Below, piece by piece: positions 1 through 9,342 of a stretch of DNA of 64,000 bases. The translations under genes were made by a program, and so were the position numbers. A model generated the notes under the pieces. The model did not search any database and was not told the DNA's origin. It worked only from the letters and a program-made list of their open reading frames with translations. Where the stretch lies: positions 186,001 through 250,000 of the forward strand of contig NZ_CP022112.1 in the NCBI RefSeq assembly GCF_000730165.1. Reading direction: 5' to 3'. The stretch is from Nitrospirillum viridazoti CBAmc. Its GTDB lineage: Bacteria; Pseudomonadota; Alphaproteobacteria; Azospirillales; Azospirillaceae. Each line of letters begins with the position of its first letter. Within the stretch, counting starts at the first letter, position 1.

Positions 1-1
1 G

Positions 2-763
2 GCGACGGGCGAGGCGGCCTATCGTGACCGCGCTGCCGGCCTGATGCGCTGGGTGGCGGACCTGATGGCAGACCCCGCCCAGCCGGGTGGGTTCATCGGC
101 GGACTGGACGGTTTCGATCCCGCCCAACAGCGCCTGAATTACAAGGCGACGGAACACAACATCGATGCCGTGGCGGCCTTCACCTGGCTGGCACGCTTGA
201 CGGGCGACGCCGCCTGGACCCGCCACGCCGCCCTGGCGCGGGGTTTCGTCGCGGCGGCCTGGGACGGGACGGAGGGGCGTTTCCGCATCGGCACCAAGCC
301 GGACGGCCGCAGTTGGGCGCCCGGGGCGGCGCTGGACATACAATTATGGGCGCATCTGGCCATCGGGGATGCGCCGGCCGATTGGCGCCGGTCGCTGGCT
401 TGGGTGGAGGTGCACCACGCCACCGCCGGCGGCTTCGACTTCAATGACGACCGCGACGGCGTCTGGATCGAGGGTACGGCGCAGGCGGCCCTCACCTACA
501 AGATGCTGGGGCAGTCGGACAAGGCGGCGGCGGCCCTGGCCACCGTCCAGGCGGCCAGGGAGCCGGGCGGGCTGCTCTACGCCACCGCCGCCGGCACGGT
601 CAGCACAGGCCTAGCGGTCGGCCCGAGTTCAACCACGGACGACTTCCGCTATTACCACCAGCCCCATCTGGGCGCTACGGCCTGGGCCGCCCTGGCGGAG
701 ACGGGCTGGAACCCCTTCACTGGCCGGCGTGTGGAGGTGAGGGAAAAAGCCACGCGGCCGTAA
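2..763 (+). CDS. alpha/alpha-toroid-like protein, C-terminal part (5' truncated by window edge)
   Basis: The frame is open from the left edge to TAA at 761-763, so the N-terminus lies outside the window; about 253 residues are visible. The visible part looks all-helical and is rich in Trp, Ala and Gly. It has a YKATEHNID stretch near residue 47 and an FDFNDDRDGVW/EGTAQ stretch further on. This resembles the repeated helical hairpins of (alpha/alpha)6 glycosidase-like proteins, but that is a fold impression: I cannot name the family or assign a catalytic acid. The next gene on the same strand, a chemoreceptor, starts 127 bp later. Confidence 0.6.
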   Translation, partial: ATGEAAYRDRAAGLMRWVADLMADPAQPGGFIGGLDGFDPAQQRLNYKATEHNIDAVAAFTWLARLTGDAAWTRHAALARGFVAAAWDGTEGRFRIGTKPDGRSWAPGAALDIQLWAHLAIGDAPADWRRSLAWVEVHHATAGGFDFNDDRDGVWIEGTAQAALTYKMLGQSDKAAAALATVQAAREPGGLLYATAAGTVSTGLAVGPSSTTDDFRYYHQPHLGATAWAALAETGWNPFTGRRVEVREKATRP

Positions 764-890
764 GTCAATGACCAACTTATTCATCGTTTGTTAAGGGCGT
801 TGACGGGAGGATTGAAGGTCCTGTCGTGCCGGCGGAACCGGGGGAAAGCAGGTCACAAGTCATCATTGCCGTGTTTCATGGGAGTAGACG

Positions 891-2558
891 ATGAAGCTGG
901 GCACGAAGATTCTGTCGCCGGTCATCATTCTTGCCATGGTTGCTTTCCTGGTCTTCTTGTCGGGTGTTGTAGGATTGTCGAGGGTCAATCAGGGCGCCAG
1001 CGCCGTGGTCCAATCCAACACCCGGATCCTGACCGCCGCAGAACTTCGGGCTACCAGTCGGGCCCTGCAACGCGACGCCTTGAACCTCATCGCCGAGGAA
1101 GCGGCCGGCCGCAGCGAAATCCTGCAGCGCTTCGGCAGCCGCTTGAAAGAAATGGCGGACCTGAACGATAGGCTGGAGCCCATGCTGGTGGCGGCCAAGG
1201 CGCCGGAGGCGGGCCGCCTGGGGCCCCTGGAACGCGACGTTATGACGGCGCTGGAACTGGTACGCGCCCAAGTCGCGGCGGGCAAGGCGGAGGAGGCGCA
1301 GGCCACATTCCGGACCCAGGTGCGAACGGCGGAGAGAGCGGCATCCGCGCTGACCGACCCCTTGATCGAGCGCGGCATCGCCCGCATCGCCGAGGAGGCA
1401 ACCGACCTATCGGCCACGCAGTCGATGACCCTTGGAATCATGATCGCCACGGCGTTGCTGGGCATCGTGGCGGGTGTCGCGCTGTCGCTGTTGATCGCCC
1501 GGCGCGCCGTGACCGAGCCCATCATCCGGGTCACGCAGGCCATGGCTCGTCTGGCCAGCAAGGACTACGCCTTCGACCTCGCCGGGGCCAACCGCGCGGA
1601 TGAGGTTGGGGACATGGTGCGGGCCATCACCGTCTGCCGGGATGAAATGCGGCGGGCCGACGAATTGGAAGCGCAGCAGGCGCGCGACCGCGCGGAGCGG
1701 GAGGCCAAGCAGGCCCAACGGCTGGCCCTGGTGGAGACCTTCGTCGCGCGGATGAATGGCATGTCGGGGGATTTGAACGAAGAAGCCGGCCACCTCCGCA
1801 CCAGTTCCCAGTACCTGTCACAGGCGGCGCAGGAGACCAGCGTACGCACCGACCAGGCCTCCACGGCCACCAACCGGACGGCGGCCAACGTGCAGACGGT
1901 GGCGGCCGCGACCGAGGAATTGTCCGCCTCTATCCGGGAAATCAGCGCTCGCGCGGCGGAGACGGCCGGCACCTCCAGCACCGGTGCCGACGAGGCGCGC
2001 CGCGCCGCCAGCCAAGTGGCTACCTTGCAGGAGGCGACGGGCCAGATCGGTCATGTCGTGGACTTGATCAACGGCATCGCCGGGCAAACCAACCTGCTGG
2101 CCCTAAATGCCACCATTGAGGCGGCGCGGGCGGGAGAGGCCGGCAAAGGCTTCGCCGTCGTGGCGCACGAGGTCAAGGCGCTGGCGATGCAGACGGCCAA
2201 GGCCACGGACGAGATCCGCACCCAGGTGGCTGCCGTTCAGGGGGCGACCGGGGCTGCGGTGACCTCCATTGGGCACATCGTGGAGATGATTACCGCCATC
2301 AGCGCCATGGTTGGATCCATTGCGTCCGCGGTGGAGGAACAGGCCTCCGCCACAGCGGAAATCACCCGCAACGTTCAGGAGGCGGCCAACGGCACCGATG
2401 CCATCACCGCCGACGTCGTCGGCCTTGCGCGCACCGCCCGCGACACTGGGCGGGCAGCGGATACCGTGCGCGACGTGGCCGGCGGAATCGCCGTCCGCTC
2501 CAGCGATCTGAAAAGCCACGTGGGTCAGTTCGCCGACGCGTTGCGCCAGTCCGCCTGA
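891..2558 (+). CDS. methyl-accepting chemotaxis protein (4HB-type sensor, HAMP, MCP signalling domain)
   Basis: A transmembrane chemoreceptor of 555 residues that would feed a CheA/CheW array. TM1 lies at about residues 8-30. A mostly helical periplasmic region without Cys follows to about 180 (four-helix-bundle type), TM2 is at about 181-203, and HAMP runs to about 255. The long cytoplasmic coiled coil has the conserved signalling tip [18 protein letters not shown] near residue 395. There is no C-terminal CheR/CheB-tethering pentapeptide; the protein ends FADALRQSA. The ATG start has GGGAG 6 nt upstream. The ligand cannot be predicted from sequence. No che genes are nearby, so this is an orphan receptor gene. 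Confidence 0.93.
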   Translation: MKLGTKILSPVIILAMVAFLVFLSGVVGLSRVNQGASAVVQSNTRILTAAELRATSRALQRDALNLIAEEAAGRSEILQRFGSRLKEMADLNDRLEPMLVAAKAPEAGRLGPLERDVMTALELVRAQVAAGKAEEAQATFRTQVRTAERAASALTDPLIERGIARIAEEATDLSATQSMTLGIMIATALLGIVAGVALSLLIARRAVTEPIIRVTQAMARLASKDYAFDLAGANRADEVGDMVRAITVCRDEMRRADELEAQQARDRAEREAKQAQRLALVETFVARMNGMSGDLNEEAGHLRTSSQYLSQAAQETSVRTDQASTATNRTAANVQTVAAATEELSASIREISARAAETAGTSSTGADEARRAASQVATLQEATGQIGHVVDLINGIAGQTNLLALNATIEAARAGEAGKGFAVVAHEVKALAMQTAKATDEIRTQVAAVQGATGAAVTSIGHIVEMITAISAMVGSIASAVEEQASATAEITRNVQEAANGTDAITADVVGLARTARDTGRAADTVRDVAGGIAVRSSDLKSHVGQFADALRQSA

Positions 2559-2570
2559 CAGCGCATTGGC

Positions 2571-2801
2571 CTAGCGGCGCACCAGGGCCGCACCCATCAG
2601 CACCACGCCCAGGATCAGGGCGGCGGGACCGACGAAGGGGGGGACGACGTGGGTGTTCTCTTCCTTCGCGGTGACCTTCAGGTCGCCGATCTTGGCCAGT
2701 TCCTTGGTGTCCTTGGTGGTGAACATGGGTACGGCCAGGGCCAGCACACCCAGAACCACGATAACGGCGCCGGTGATCAATAGTCCGCTCTTGCCAGCCA
2801 T
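2571..2801 (-). CDS. small two-TM membrane protein
   Basis: A 76-residue protein with one hydrophobic helix at about residues 6-25 (LLITGAVIVVLGVLALAVP), a charged middle segment carrying Lys/Glu and a His-Val-Val-Pro-Pro turn, and a second helix at about 54-73 ending in Arg-Arg. It is convergent with the chemoreceptor gene, only 12 bp away. Small inner-membrane proteins of this layout are widespread in proteobacteria and have no assigned role. I do not recognise a named family with certainty. Confidence 0.75.
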   Translation of the reverse strand: MAGKSGLLITGAVIVVLGVLALAVPMFTTKDTKELAKIGDLKVTAKEENTHVVPPFVGPAALILGVVLMGAALVRR

Positions 2802-3211
2802 TTCTCTCTCCGTTCTCAGGTCCGCTTGATCATATGGTGCCCTGTATTGACGGGCGTTTTTTCGTCTTCAACAGTATCGTATTCGGCGCATTCGTCACGG
2901 TTGCTTTGGTCGTACGTCAATATCCCGGCCGCGGTCCTCCGTGATTTATGACGCAGACCTATAGCGTAGGCTCGCGAGCAGTTGTTTATTCGCGTTGCCC
3001 TAGGTTGATGGCGACAGGGTGTACCACCAGCGGCCGGGCAACCCTACTTTTGGCGGGACATTGCGGATGCTCTGTCGGCTCGCCGTGTCGGAACGATAAG
3101 GACGTACATCACCGGGTTTGCTTTTGGCCGGCGCGGAGTTGTATTTTCGGGCGCATTGTTCAGACCTGCCGCCCGGGATGGCAGGACGAGGGTCTTCAAG
3201 GAGTTTGGCGC
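2802..3211. other. 410-bp intergenic region upstream of rfbB
   Basis: Divergent gap between the small membrane protein and rfbB. An in-frame extension of rfbB back to about 2948 has no ribosome site and no homology-like content, so it is treated as leader. Visible structure: a GCTCGCGAGC palindrome at 2971-2980, and a CCTGCC/GGCAGG hairpin-capable pair just upstream of the rfbB ribosome site. No JUMPstart or ops-like element is seen. Confidence 0.5.
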
Positions 3212-4282
3212 GTGAAGATAATGGTGACGGGTGCGGCCGGTTTTATTGGGTCCGCGGTGTGCCGCCTGTTGGCGTCCGAAGGGCAGGACGAGCTGGTGTG
3301 CGTGGACAAGCTGACCTACGCGGCCAGCCTGGAAGCCATCGGTGAGGTTCTGGCCGGGGGCCGTGCCGTCCTGGAAAAGGCCGATGTCGCCGATGTCGAG
3401 GCCATGCGCGACATCTTCAGGCGCCATCAGCCGGACGCCGTGATGCACCTGGCGGCGGAAAGCCATGTCGACCGCTCGATCGAGGGGTCGGGCATCTTCA
3501 TCCGCACCAACATCAACGGCACCCATGTGATGCTGGAAACGGCGCGTGAGTACTGGCAGGCCCTGCCGGAGGAGCGCAAGGCCGCCTTCCGCTTCCACCA
3601 CATCTCCACCGACGAGGTCTATGGCTCGCTGGGTGAGGATGGGCTGTTCCGTGAGGACACGGCCTATTCGCCCAACTCGCCCTATTCCGCCAGCAAGGCG
3701 GCGTCGGACCATCTGGTCAACGCCTGGTACCACACCTATGGCCTGCCGACGCTGCTCAGCAATTGCTCCAACAACTACGGCCCCTTCCACTTCCCGGAAA
3801 AGCTCATCCCGCTGATGATCCTGAACGGGATGGAGGGCAAGAAGCTGCCGGTCTACGGCAAGGGCGACAACGTCCGCGACTGGCTGTTCGTGGAGGACCA
3901 TGCCCGCGCCCTGGTGCTGATCGTGCGCAAGGGCGTGCCGGGGGAGCGCTACAACGTTGGCGGCAACGCCGAGCAGCGCAACCTGTACGTGGTGGAAACC
4001 ATCTGTGACCTGCTGGACGAGCGCCTGCCCAGTGCCACCAAGCGCCGGGACCTGATCACCTTTGTGACCGATCGTCCGGGACACGACCAACGCTACGCCA
4101 TCGATGCCTCAAAGATCAGGCGCGAGCTGGGATGGGAGCCGTCGGTGACATTCGAGGAAGGCATCCGCCGCACGGTCGATTGGTACCTGGCGAATCGCTG
4201 GTGGTGGGAACCCATCCGTGAGGCCAAGTATTCCGGCCAGCGCCTGGGCGTGACCGCCCCCGCCGCGGCCGCCGTCGGCTGA
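3212..4282 (+). CDS. rfbB: dTDP-glucose 4,6-dehydratase
   Basis: Second enzyme of dTDP-L-rhamnose synthesis (dTDP-glucose to dTDP-4-keto-6-deoxyglucose), an NAD-dependent short-chain dehydrogenase/reductase of the cytoplasm. I chose GTG at 3212 because AAGGAG sits 8 nt upstream and the protein then begins [13 protein letters not shown], with the Rossmann GxxGxxG at residues 6-12, giving 356 residues, normal for RmlB. The STDEVYG stretch holds the Thr-Asp-Glu catalytic set and YSASK holds the Tyr/Lys pair. It is followed by rfbD after an 11-bp gap, so the two are surely co-transcribed. It feeds O-antigen or exopolysaccharide rhamnose. Confidence 0.96.
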   Translation: MKIMVTGAAGFIGSAVCRLLASEGQDELVCVDKLTYAASLEAIGEVLAGGRAVLEKADVADVEAMRDIFRRHQPDAVMHLAAESHVDRSIEGSGIFIRTNINGTHVMLETAREYWQALPEERKAAFRFHHISTDEVYGSLGEDGLFREDTAYSPNSPYSASKAASDHLVNAWYHTYGLPTLLSNCSNNYGPFHFPEKLIPLMILNGMEGKKLPVYGKGDNVRDWLFVEDHARALVLIVRKGVPGERYNVGGNAEQRNLYVVETICDLLDERLPSATKRRDLITFVTDRPGHDQRYAIDASKIRRELGWEPSVTFEEGIRRTVDWYLANRWWWEPIREAKYSGQRLGVTAPAAAAVG

Positions 4283-4293
4283 GGGTGCGTCTC

Positions 4294-5187
4294 ATGACGG
4301 GGAAGAGCGTGGGGACCATTCGGGTATTGCTGCTGGGCGGGGCCGGCCAGGTGGGCTTGGCCTTCCAGCGGGCGGCACCGGCCAACTGGCAAGTCTCGGC
4401 CCCGGGCCGCGAGGCGTTGGACATCGCCAACGCCGATGCCGTCCTGGGGGCGGTGTCGGCCGCCGATCTGGTGGTGAACTGCGCCGCCTACACGGCCGTG
4501 GACAAGGCCGAAAGCGAGGTCGACGCGGCCTATGCCGCCAACCGTGACGGTCCGGCGGCGCTGGCCCGCGCCTGCGCCGCGCGCGGTACCCCCCTGTTGC
4601 ACCTGTCGACTGATTACGTCTTCGACGGCACCAAGGTTGGCCCGTATGTGGAAACCGACCCCGTCGGCCCCGTCAGCGTCTACGGCGCCTCGAAAGAGGC
4701 GGGCGAGGAGGCGGTGCGGGCGACTTTGCCGGCCCATGTCATCCTGCGCACGGCCTGGGTCTATGGCCCTGACCGCGCCAATTTCCTGAGGACCATGTTG
4801 CGCCTGGGCGCGGAGCGGGAAGAGCTGCGCGTGGTGGCGGATCAGCACGGCTGTCCCACGGCGGCGGCGGACATCGCCGACGCCCTGGTGGCGGTGGGCA
4901 ACCGCATCCTGGACGGCCAGCGCGACGGTTTCGGCACCTATCACCTGTGCGGCACCGGCGCCACAACGTGGCACGGCTTCGCGGCGGAGATATTCGCCCA
5001 GGCCCAGGTGCGGGGCGCCAGGGTGCCGCGCTTGGTGGCGATCGGTACGGCGGACTATCCCACCCCGGCCAAGCGGCCGGCCAATTCGGTGTTGGACTGC
5101 GCATTGCTGGAGCAGGTTTTCGGCTGGCGGGCGCCGGCCTGGCAGGACAGCCTGGCCCGCAGCCTGGATGTCCTCCTGCCGGCCTGA
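4294..5187 (+). CDS. rfbD: dTDP-4-dehydrorhamnose reductase
   Basis: Last enzyme of dTDP-L-rhamnose synthesis; reduces dTDP-4-keto-rhamnose with NAD(P)H. The N-terminal LLLGGAGQVG is the nucleotide-binding glycine motif, LSTDYVFDG is the family signature, and YGAS-K supplies the catalytic Tyr/Lys. I start at ATG 4294 (297 residues) because GAGGG lies 8 nt upstream; a GTG at 4285 would add only three residues. It directly follows rfbB and precedes rfbA, the same order as in many polysaccharide loci, apart from the missing rfbC. Confidence 0.95.
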   Translation: MTGKSVGTIRVLLLGGAGQVGLAFQRAAPANWQVSAPGREALDIANADAVLGAVSAADLVVNCAAYTAVDKAESEVDAAYAANRDGPAALARACAARGTPLLHLSTDYVFDGTKVGPYVETDPVGPVSVYGASKEAGEEAVRATLPAHVILRTAWVYGPDRANFLRTMLRLGAEREELRVVADQHGCPTAAADIADALVAVGNRILDGQRDGFGTYHLCGTGATTWHGFAAEIFAQAQVRGARVPRLVAIGTADYPTPAKRPANSVLDCALLEQVFGWRAPAWQDSLARSLDVLLPA

Positions 5188-5245
5188 TCCTGACGCCACA
5201 ACTTAAGACTTTCCGTTAACCTTATAAAATACAAGGCTTATTGAA

Positions 5246-6130
5246 ATGAAGGGCATCATCCTCGCGGGCGGCTCCGGCACCCGGTTGCACCCCCTGACCA
5301 AGAGTGTCAGCAAGCAGTTGCTGCCCATCTATGACAAGCCGATGGTCTATTACCCGCTGTCGGTCCTGATGCTGGCCGGCATCCGCGACATCCTGCTGAT
5401 CAGCACGCCGCACCATCTGCCCCTGTTCCAGGATTTGCTGGGCGACGGCGCGCCCTGGGGCATCAGCCTGTCCTACGCCGAGCAGGCGGCGCCAAACGGC
5501 CTGGCGGAGGCCTTCATCATCGGCCGGGACTTCATTGGCAACGACCCCTGCGCCCTGGTGCTGGGCGATAACATCTTCTACGGCCAGGGTTTGAGCGCCC
5601 AGGCCCAGAAGGCCGCCTCGGTGAAGGATGGCGCCACCGTCTTTGCCTATTGGGTTGAGGATCCGCACCGCTATGGCGTGGTGGAATTCGACGAGCGGGG
5701 CCGCGCCATCAGCATCGTGGAAAAGCCGAAGGAGCCCAGGTCCAACTGGGCGGTGACCGGCCTGTACTTCTACGACAATCGGGTGGTGGACGTCGCCCGT
5801 GAGATCAAGCCCTCGCCCCGTGGCGAGTTGGAGATCACCGACGTCAACAACGTCTATCTGCAGCAAGGCAACCTGCTGGTGGAACGCCTGGGCCGCGGCA
5901 CCGCCTGGCTGGACACGGGCACCCACGATTCGCTGCTGGAGGCGGCGGAATTCGTGCGCACCATCGAGCATCGCCAGGGACTGAAGATCGGCTGCCCCGA
6001 GGAAATCGCCCTCGAACTCGGCTTCGTGGATGAAGAGGCCGTGCTGTCCCAGGCCCGGGCCTACAAGAACAGCCCCTACGGCCAGTACCTGCAGCGCCTG
6101 GTCAGCCGTCGCCGCGCGTCGCAGTATTAA
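5246..6130 (+). CDS. rfbA: glucose-1-phosphate thymidylyltransferase
   Basis: First enzyme of the dTDP-rhamnose pathway; joins dTTP and glucose-1-phosphate. It has 294 residues, the normal length. The nucleotidyltransferase signature [11 protein letters not shown] followed by [11 protein letters not shown] is at residues 8-31, and GDNIFYG, EKPKEP and TGLYFYD further on are typical of RmlA. It begins 58 bp after rfbD and is the last gene of the cluster. rfbC (3,5-epimerase) is not in the window, so the pathway must be completed elsewhere. Confidence 0.96.
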   Translation: MKGIILAGGSGTRLHPLTKSVSKQLLPIYDKPMVYYPLSVLMLAGIRDILLISTPHHLPLFQDLLGDGAPWGISLSYAEQAAPNGLAEAFIIGRDFIGNDPCALVLGDNIFYGQGLSAQAQKAASVKDGATVFAYWVEDPHRYGVVEFDERGRAISIVEKPKEPRSNWAVTGLYFYDNRVVDVAREIKPSPRGELEITDVNNVYLQQGNLLVERLGRGTAWLDTGTHDSLLEAAEFVRTIEHRQGLKIGCPEEIALELGFVDEEAVLSQARAYKNSPYGQYLQRLVSRRRASQY

Positions 6131-6194
6131 GGCTCCCTCGATGAGCAGGGTGCCGGCTGACCCCCGGCGCCCCTTTTCTGCGTCCCTCTTCCAG

Positions 6195-6281
6195 GCTCGC
6201 GACCGCGAGCCCCGCAGCGAGCACCGTAGGGCTGAGCGAGGATAGCCGAGGCCGCGGATGCGGCCGCTGGCGCCTGAAGCA
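6195..6281. repeat. structured repeat, copy A (partner at 18670-18764)
   Basis: Imperfect dispersed element in the convergent gap between rfbA and the luxR-type gene. Stem 1 is GCTCGC-GACC-GCGAGC (6195-6210). A possible middle stem pairs AGCCC (6208-6212) with GGGCT (6229-6233). The conserved block GAGGATAGCC follows at 6238-6247. Stem 3 is GGCCGC-GGAT-GCGGCC (6250-6265), followed by GCTGGCGCCTGAAGCA (6266-6281). The second copy keeps the GACC and GGAT loops and both blocks but has different, compensating stem bases. It ends 3 nt before the stop codon of the minus-strand gene. Confidence 0.8.
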
Positions 6282-6284
6282 CAC

Positions 6285-7073
6285 TTAAGGATAAATCAGG
6301 CCCATCTGAATGGCCTTGGCCACAGCGTGGATCTTGGAGTAGCAGCCCAGCTTTTCCAGCGCATTCTGCAGGTGGAAGGTCACGGTACGGCCGGAGACGC
6401 CGATGATCTCGCCCGTTTCCTCCACCGTCTTGCCCCGGCTGGCCCACACCAGGGCTTCCTGTTCACGCTGGGTCAGTGTCGGCGGCGGGGTGACGGGTGT
6501 CAGGCGCATGCTGACCACCCGTTCATGGAAATAAAGGGCGCTGAGGCGCAGCCACGCCGGCGCGGAATCCGGGCTGATCAGCCCCTCCGGCTTTTGCGTC
6601 CAGAACAGGCTGACCACCGCCGAGGCCAAGCGGCCCTGCGGGTCGACCGTGTGGGTCGGAATGACATAGCCCTGGGTGTAGCCGTGATCGGCGGCCGAGG
6701 TCATGACGGCGATGGCACGCTGAGCGTCCTGCTTGGCCCGGCCGCGCGCCGGCATATCCAGCTTGGAGGGCGCTTGCAGGCTGGCATGGAACTCCGGCAC
6801 GTCGGCCCAGGTCAGGGGGGCGGCCTGCCGTTTCGCCATCACCATCAGCGGGTCATGGCTCATATACCCTTCGGACAGGTAGGTGTGGAGAAAATCCTCC
6901 CGCACCGTCGTGCGCACGAAAAGGTCCGGTTCGCCCGGCGCCGGGCCTGGGCGGCTGTCGATGTAGCTGACGGCGGCGTAGCCGAGGTCCTGCGCTAACT
7001 GACTGAATGTATTAAATAAATCCTCAGGATTGTCAGGCTGGCCCAACCGGTTCAGGGCTTCGTCCAGGATCAT
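6285..7073 (-). CDS. LuxR-family regulator with autoinducer-binding domain (probable LuxR solo)
   Basis: A 262-residue transcription factor. The N-terminal part (to about 170) is an autoinducer-binding domain: GYMSHDP supplies the Asp-Pro pair that binds acyl-homoserine lactone in TraR/LasR, and PLTWADV supplies the later Trp. The Tyr seven residues before GYMSHDP's Pro region matches TraR Tyr61, but the position matching Trp57 is Phe (EDFLHTY). The C-terminal LuxR HTH is at about 195-255 (LTQREQEAL, GKTVEETGEIIGVSGRTVTF). No luxI-type synthase is in the window, so it may be a solo sensing foreign or non-AHL ligands. A lux-box-like palindrome lies 78 bp upstream. Confidence 0.9.
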   Translation of the reverse strand: MILDEALNRLGQPDNPEDLFNTFSQLAQDLGYAAVSYIDSRPGPAPGEPDLFVRTTVREDFLHTYLSEGYMSHDPLMVMAKRQAAPLTWADVPEFHASLQAPSKLDMPARGRAKQDAQRAIAVMTSAADHGYTQGYVIPTHTVDPQGRLASAVVSLFWTQKPEGLISPDSAPAWLRLSALYFHERVVSMRLTPVTPPPTLTQREQEALVWASRGKTVEETGEIIGVSGRTVTFHLQNALEKLGCYSKIHAVAKAIQMGLIYP

Positions 7074-7150
7074 GGGAGAGCGTCCAAGGGCCCCGGGAGG
7101 GGCGCGCGATTGATGGGTTGGGGCACCTCTTTCGCGTCAAAAGCGCCTAA

Positions 7151-7170
7151 CCCTGTATGAGTCTACAGTT
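7151..7170. promoter_or_regulatory. lux-box-like inverted repeat
   Basis: CTGTA (7153-7157), a 6-nt spacer, and TACAG (7164-7168) form a perfect dyad with the spacing of the classical lux box; CCCTGTA and TACAGTT each differ at one base from ACCTGTA/TACAGGT. A second dyad, ATGTA-AC-TACAT, follows at 7171-7182. The site lies between the luxR-type gene and the divergent ribbon-helix-helix gene and could control either. Confidence 0.6.
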
Positions 7171-7268
7171 ATGTAACTACATTTCCCCCGCTTTGATAAG
7201 GACCGCCATCACACCCCCGGATAATGCGCTCCGGTAGCGCTTCCGGATCCTTATCTCGGAGCACGGAC

Positions 7269-7616
7269 ATGACCGTACTGACCAGCCATCGCCTTCCGTT
7301 TCCGGTTCTGGCCGCCGTGCATCAGGCGACGGCGCCGCGGTCCCTGGTGCCGCGCAGCGTCCGCGTGGGCAGCCGCCGCACCTCCATGCGGCTGGAGCCG
7401 CAGTTCTGGACCGGCCTGGACCTGCTGGCCCGCCAGGAAGGCTGCCAGATCGCCGAGTTGCTGGACGTGATCGACCGCTCGCGTGATGACGAGACCAGCC
7501 TGTCCAGCGCCGTGCGCGTGGTCGTGGTCAGCTACTTCCAGTGGCTGGCGTCGGTGGAGACCTTGGCGACCCCCGTGCAGGCGCCGCAGCAGAACCTGAG
7601 CCAGGCGTTCTTCTGA
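7269..7616 (+). CDS. ribbon-helix-helix domain protein
   Basis: A 115-residue protein. After about 35 variable residues it has RSVRVGSRRTSMRLEPQFW, a basic beta strand followed by two helices (LDLLARQEG, IAELLDVIDRSR) and SSAVRVVVVSYFQ. This is the layout of the alphaproteobacterial RHH_4-type family, small DNA-binding or protein-binding domains. I start at ATG 7269, with CGGAG upstream; an upstream in-frame ATG at 7224 lacks a ribosome site. It is divergent from the LuxR regulator across a 195-bp gap that contains the lux-box-like site, so it is a plausible quorum-type target. Its role is unknown. Confidence 0.8.
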   Translation: MTVLTSHRLPFPVLAAVHQATAPRSLVPRSVRVGSRRTSMRLEPQFWTGLDLLARQEGCQIAELLDVIDRSRDDETSLSSAVRVVVVSYFQWLASVETLATPVQAPQQNLSQAFF

Positions 7617-7772
7617 TCGACGCTTCCCGCGCCGTTCGTTGATGTCAGGTCATCGGGGCCCAATGGGCGCCCCCAATGGGGCCCCCGCTTCATGGCATAT
7701 TAGTGATCCAAGTCAAGGCAAGGCGCACCGGGAACGGTTATCTGGGAAAACCTTTTCCGGGAGATTGGCCCC

Positions 7773-9269
7773 ATGCCTGCCGCATCGCTTGCCTCTGCTG
7801 CAAATCTAACGCCCTTGGACCGTGTTCGCCGCACCACCACGCTGTTGGTGCTGACGTTGCTGGTGGCGCAGATCTTCGTTCTTCTGGCTGCCCAACTGGT
7901 GGTTCTGGGCGGGTTCGACTGGCGCCAACCGGCGGCGACGCTGCTGGTCGTGCTGGTGGCGGCGGGCGCCTGGGCAACCCTACCGCCGCCGGCCAGCCGC
8001 CTGGTGCTGGCCGCCTGCCTGCCTCTGGCCGGCGCCCTGTCCATTTGGGCCTTCGCCGGCAACCCGTGGCAGACGGGCATGCAGGTCTATGTCTACATCC
8101 TGGTCGCCGTGTCCGCCGGCTTTTGCGACGGGCGCACGCTGGCGGCATCCGCGGCGGCCGTGGCGATGTTCTTCATCGTCGGCGGGCTGGCGGTTCCGGA
8201 GTCGGCGGGCGTCCGCGGTGGGGAATATCTGCGCATCCTGATGTACGTCTGGCTGGTGGTGTTCGAGGGTGCCCTGCTGGCCTGGTTGGCCCAGACCATG
8301 GCCCGGTCCTTCCAGCGGTCGGACGAGGCCCTGGCCGATGCCCGCCAGGCGCATGAGGAGCTGGCCCAGGCGACATCCGCGCGCGAGGCCATGGCCGCTC
8401 AGGCGCGGGACGAACGCAACCGCCTGATGCTGGCCCTGGCGCGGCGCCTGGAAAGCGACGTCGGCGGCCTGGCGGGCGAGGTGGCGGGGGCGGCCACCGA
8501 CGCCCGCGGCTGTGCCGATGATCTGCGCGCCCTGGTGCGCCGCGGGTCGGACAACGCCGGCGCCATCGCCGCTTCGGGCGGGGACGCGCTGGACAGCGCT
8601 TCGCAGGTGGCGGACGCGGCCTCGCAACTGTCTGAGGCCATCGCCGAGATCAGCAGCCAGGTCGCCCGCTCCTCCGGCGTGACGCGCGAGGCGGCGGAGC
8701 GGGCGCGCTCCGCCCAGGCCATCATCAATGGCTTGTCGGAAGCGGCCTCCAGCATCGGCAGCGTGCTGGCCACCATCAGCGAGATTGCGGAACGCACCAA
8801 CCTGCTGGCGCTGAACGCCACCATCGAGGCGGCGCGCGCCGGCGTGGCGGGCAAGGGCTTTGCCGTCGTGGCGTCGGAAGTGAAGAACCTGGCCGGCCAG
8901 ACCGGCCTGGCGACGTCGGAAGTGGCGCAGAAGGTGGCCGCCATCCGCGACAGCACACAAGAAGCGGCTGACGCCATCGAATCCATCGCCACCGTCATCT
9001 TCGACGTGGACGCCGCCACGTCCGCCATTGCGGCGGCGGTGGAGGAACAGGACGCCGCCACCAAGGAGATCGCCCGCAGCGCCGCCGAGGCGGTGCAGAG
9101 CGCCGGCGCCGCCGCGCGGGGGTGTGAGGAGACGTTGTCGGCCTGGACCGACACCAACGGCTCCGCCGACGGCATTGCCGATCTGTCCAAGCTGCTGTCC
9201 GGCCGGGTGGAAAAGCTGCAGACCGTGGTCGATGGCGTGGTCGCCGAGATTCGTACCGACGCGGCCTGA
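7773..9269 (+). CDS. chemoreceptor with multi-TM sensor and no HAMP
   Basis: 498 residues. The first 175 are hydrophobic, with about six predicted membrane helices (the first at about 22-48, the last at about 148-170) and very short loops, so the sensor is likely membrane-buried. After a short coiled coil (residues 175-220) the MCP signalling domain follows, with [17 protein letters not shown] as the tip. I see no HAMP domain. The ATG at 7773 has CGGGAG upstream. The 3' end faces the TRAP operon, with a hairpin between. Receptors of this type are sometimes energy or membrane-state sensors, but nothing here proves the stimulus. Confidence 0.9.
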   Translation: MPAASLASAANLTPLDRVRRTTTLLVLTLLVAQIFVLLAAQLVVLGGFDWRQPAATLLVVLVAAGAWATLPPPASRLVLAACLPLAGALSIWAFAGNPWQTGMQVYVYILVAVSAGFCDGRTLAASAAAVAMFFIVGGLAVPESAGVRGGEYLRILMYVWLVVFEGALLAWLAQTMARSFQRSDEALADARQAHEELAQATSAREAMAAQARDERNRLMLALARRLESDVGGLAGEVAGAATDARGCADDLRALVRRGSDNAGAIAASGGDALDSASQVADAASQLSEAIAEISSQVARSSGVTREAAERARSAQAIINGLSEAASSIGSVLATISEIAERTNLLALNATIEAARAGVAGKGFAVVASEVKNLAGQTGLATSEVAQKVAAIRDSTQEAADAIESIATVIFDVDAATSAIAAAVEEQDAATKEIARSAAEAVQSAGAAARGCEETLSAWTDTNGSADGIADLSKLLSGRVEKLQTVVDGVVAEIRTDAA

Positions 9270-9296
9270 CACGGGGGCCAAAGCCAGGAAAAGACG

Positions 9297-9326
9297 AAGG
9301 AGGCGGCCCCGGCGGGACCGCCCCTT
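9297..9326. terminator. hairpin between convergent chemoreceptor and dctM genes
   Basis: AAGG-GGCGG (9297-9306, one bulged A) pairs with CCGCC-CCTT (9318-9326). It lies in the 73-bp convergent gap. No long T-tract follows, so it is a likely but not textbook terminator. Confidence 0.5.
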
Positions 9327-9342
9327 CCTGTTGGCGGCTAAT

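Noticed and set aside
788-1171. Short plus-strand frame over the chemoreceptor start
   Set aside because: Overlaps a clearly real gene in another frame and lacks a ribosome site.
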